Under the pieces are notes generated by a model that saw only the letters and a list, made by a program, of their open reading frames with translations, searched no databases and had not been told where the DNA came from. A DNA stretch of 64,000 nucleotides from JAXMBN01 sp046349875 (GTDB lineage Bacteria; Planctomycetota; Planctomycetia; Pirellulales; Pirellulaceae). The stretch lies in contig JAXMBN010000011.1 in NCBI GenBank assembly GCA_046349875.1, positions 62,001 through 126,000 on the forward strand, read 5' to 3'. Numbering within the stretch: the first letter of the stretch is position 1; each line of letters opens with the position of its first letter. Shown here one piece after another: positions 62,453 to 64,000 of this stretch. Both the position numbers and the translations under genes were made by a program.

Positions 62453-63772
62453 CTATCCTTGAGGCGCCGATGGCAACTCGTCGCGCATACGATAAAAGAG
62501 AGCCAGTGGCAGGACCAGCAACATCATCATCCAGAAGACGGACGAGATAGGCCATTGAAGAAGCTGAGCGACCGCCTCAAATAGCTGATAGAGCGGTCCC
62601 GAGATCAAGATCCCAACAAAGTTGGCTTGATTCATAGTCGCAATCATTCGCCCTTTGATGGCCGCAGGTGGCTTCTTTTGCAGAAAGACTTGGAGTGGAA
62701 TCGCATAGATCGCTGCTGCCATTCCCATGATGAAAAGCACAACAAAGCTGCCTTGATATCCGAGCATCGATAGCTTCGACTGCGGTTCAGCTGGATTGCT
62801 CTTCCAAAAACCAAGAAATACCAAAGCAACGACGATCCCCCAAAGGCCCATCTTGACTTGCTTGGCGGGGCGCATCTTCTTGAGAAATAGACCTGCGATC
62901 ACGGACCCCAGTACGATTCCAAACGCGATCGCAGCAACTAACAAGCTTGTCTTGGTCTTGTCCACATGCAGGAGATCTTTCCCCAACCGATTAACCGTTG
63001 GTACCGCAATCCCCGAAACCATCCAAAATACACAACTCACAAGAAGTGCGGCGAGTAGCGGTCGATCAATCCAAAGGAGATGGCGAATGTCTTTGGACAC
63101 GCCGAGATCCTCTGCCGTTAGCTTCGCATGTGGCTGGGCTGGAGGTGTTGGCCGAATGAACCAAGCTGCTGCAGTCCCGACGCATGCAAGACCAACACCG
63201 ACCATCGATCCGATCCAGAGGGGCTGGGCATTCAATGGCTTTCCTTCTTCGGCCACTAATAGCCAATCGCCCATCGCGCCTGCGGCCACCGTTCCAAAAA
63301 TGATGGCCAAAAAGGTCGACATCAAGATAATGCCATTGGCTCGTGCGAGATCCTTCTCTTTGAAAAGCTCAGGCAGAATCCCATACTTTCCCGGTCCGAA
63401 AAAGGTGGAGTGTGTTCCCATCAAAAAAAGAACACTCCAAGTCCCGAGAGCACCGAACCAATCGTACGAAAGGAAGGCCACAACGCCCAACGTCATGATT
63501 CCGATTTCGGCGATCTTGGCAAGGAAAATAACCCTGCTCTTACTAAAGCGGTCCGACAGAAAGCCTGCCAGACCGCTCAGCAATACGAACGGCAAGGAGA
63601 AAACGGTGGTCGCCCATCCTTGCACATCCGTTCCCGCAACCGCCAGAAGCAATATCAACTGCTTGAACAAGTTGTCGTTGAATGCACCCAAAAATTGAGT
63701 GACGGTCATTCCCCAAAACGACTTGTCCTCAAACAGCTCGATCTGCTTCTCGGCAACGGGCGATTCCGACAT
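62453..63772 (-). CDS. MFS transporter, lysophospholipid transporter (LplT)-like
   Basis: 439 residues with twelve membrane helices. The N-terminus SFWGMTVTQFLGAFNDNLFK and the RFSKSRV loop fit the LplT/PlsC-linked MFS subgroup (FNDNLFKQ). LplT flips lysophospholipids in the inner membrane; related proteins carry other lipids. The start is 8 bases after the thiC stop, implying cotranscription, although thiamine and lipid functions have no obvious link. No acyltransferase domain is attached here, unlike in some fusions. Confidence 0.9.
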   Translation of the reverse strand: MSESPVAEKQIELFEDKSFWGMTVTQFLGAFNDNLFKQLILLLAVAGTDVQGWATTVFSLPFVLLSGLAGFLSDRFSKSRVIFLAKIAEIGIMTLGVVAFLSYDWFGALGTWSVLFLMGTHSTFFGPGKYGILPELFKEKDLARANGIILMSTFLAIIFGTVAAGAMGDWLLVAEEGKPLNAQPLWIGSMVGVGLACVGTAAAWFIRPTPPAQPHAKLTAEDLGVSKDIRHLLWIDRPLLAALLVSCVFWMVSGIAVPTVNRLGKDLLHVDKTKTSLLVAAIAFGIVLGSVIAGLFLKKMRPAKQVKMGLWGIVVALVFLGFWKSNPAEPQSKLSMLGYQGSFVVLFIMGMAAAIYAIPLQVFLQKKPPAAIKGRMIATMNQANFVGILISGPLYQLFEAVAQLLQWPISSVFWMMMLLVLPLALFYRMRDELPSAPQG

Positions 63773-63779
63773 AGTCAGC

Positions 63780-64000
63780 CTAGCTCTTCAATACTTCAAG
63801 TTGCTTCTTGTCTGCCATCTTGCGGATATCTTCGGTAATTCGCATCGAGCAATACTTAGGACCGCACATGCTGCAGAAGTGAGCGCTCTTGAAGGTATCC
63901 TGAGGAAGCGTTTCATCGTGATAGGCTTTGGCCGTTTCAGGATCCAACGAAAGTCGGAATTGTTCGTTCCAGTCAAAAGCGAATCTTGCCTTGGAAAGAG
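63780..64000 (-). CDS. thiC: Phosphomethylpyrimidine synthase, C-terminal part (start outside window)
   Basis: The last ~73 residues of ThiC: FAFDWNEQFRLSLDPETAK, YHDETLPQDTFKSAHFCSMC and the iron-sulfur cluster motif CSMCGPKYCSMR (CX2CX4C), then ITEDIRKMADKKQLEVLKS and a stop at 63780-63782. ThiC makes the pyrimidine part of thiamine from aminoimidazole ribotide in a radical SAM reaction. The 5' part of the gene and any TPP riboswitch lie beyond the right edge. It shares a transcript with the MFS gene. Confidence 0.95.
   Translation of the reverse strand, partial: LSKARFAFDWNEQFRLSLDPETAKAYHDETLPQDTFKSAHFCSMCGPKYCSMRITEDIRKMADKKQLEVLKS

Overview
The window looks like a chromosomal segment of a planctomycete, most probably of the Pirellulales/Pirellulaceae type. 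The evidence is the gene content: DUF1501 and DUF1080 proteins, a DUF1559 pilin-like gene, a PEP-CTERM/DUF4465 protein, serine/threonine kinases with membrane anchors, ThuA and PQQ/sorbosone-dehydrogenase proteins, and two large exported proteins that begin with the planctomycete-type LE.RNLMA motif and carry dockerin-like repeats. No phage, insertion sequence, CRISPR array or rRNA was seen.

Layout. 1-8.5 kb (mostly minus): a partial lipoprotein, a frameshifted secreted repeat protein, a small hypothetical protein, a ceramidase-like + DUF1501 pair and a membrane-anchored Ser/Thr kinase. 8.5-11.6 kb (plus): HDAC-family deacetylase, NAD kinase and a secreted hypothetical protein. 11.9-15.4 kb: tRNA-Lys, a tyrosine-phosphatase/alpha-beta-hydrolase fusion, tRNA-Pro and two AT-richer genes (membrane protein and LRR protein). 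15.8-22.6 kb: accA, a second kinase with a variant DFG motif, hypotheticals, a Cdd1-like protein and a class II photolyase fused to an FAD amine oxidase. 22.7-26.8 kb: a frameshifted esterase, a PEP-CTERM protein and a heavily degraded DUF1559 gene. 27.5-28.4 kb: a two-gene ubiquitin-like + E2 operon. 28.7-30.1 kb: PQQ beta-propeller protein. 30.2-36.6 kb (minus): one long operon for heme A and copper delivery to cytochrome oxidase (cytochrome c, ctaA, ctaB, ABC ATPase, ABC permease, SCO, DUF420), several members joined by ATGA overlaps. 36.9-49.3 kb: sialidase-like protein, DUF1080-sugar dehydrogenase fusion, bestrophin, CPBP protease, purD, NYN nuclease-like protein, polysaccharide deacetylase, FliA-type sigma factor and an APC permease. 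49.7-59.4 kb: two exported dockerin proteins (one metalloprotease-like and frameshifted, one 1535-residue tandem-95 protein), ThuA protein and a beta-roll protein. 59.5-64 kb: pyrB translationally coupled to an FAD oxidoreductase, a lipoprotein, and thiC followed by an LplT-like MFS transporter.

Most notable: (i) the Ubl-E2 pair with a canonical E2 catalytic motif but no E1 or JAB peptidase in the window; (ii) a palindromic repeat family whose three copies all lie between divergently transcribed genes; (iii) two unusual fusions (photolyase-amine oxidase; phosphatase-hydrolase); (iv) four genes broken by frameshifts, three by a single base each and one by about five shifts. These are either real decay or consensus errors, which the sequence alone cannot settle.
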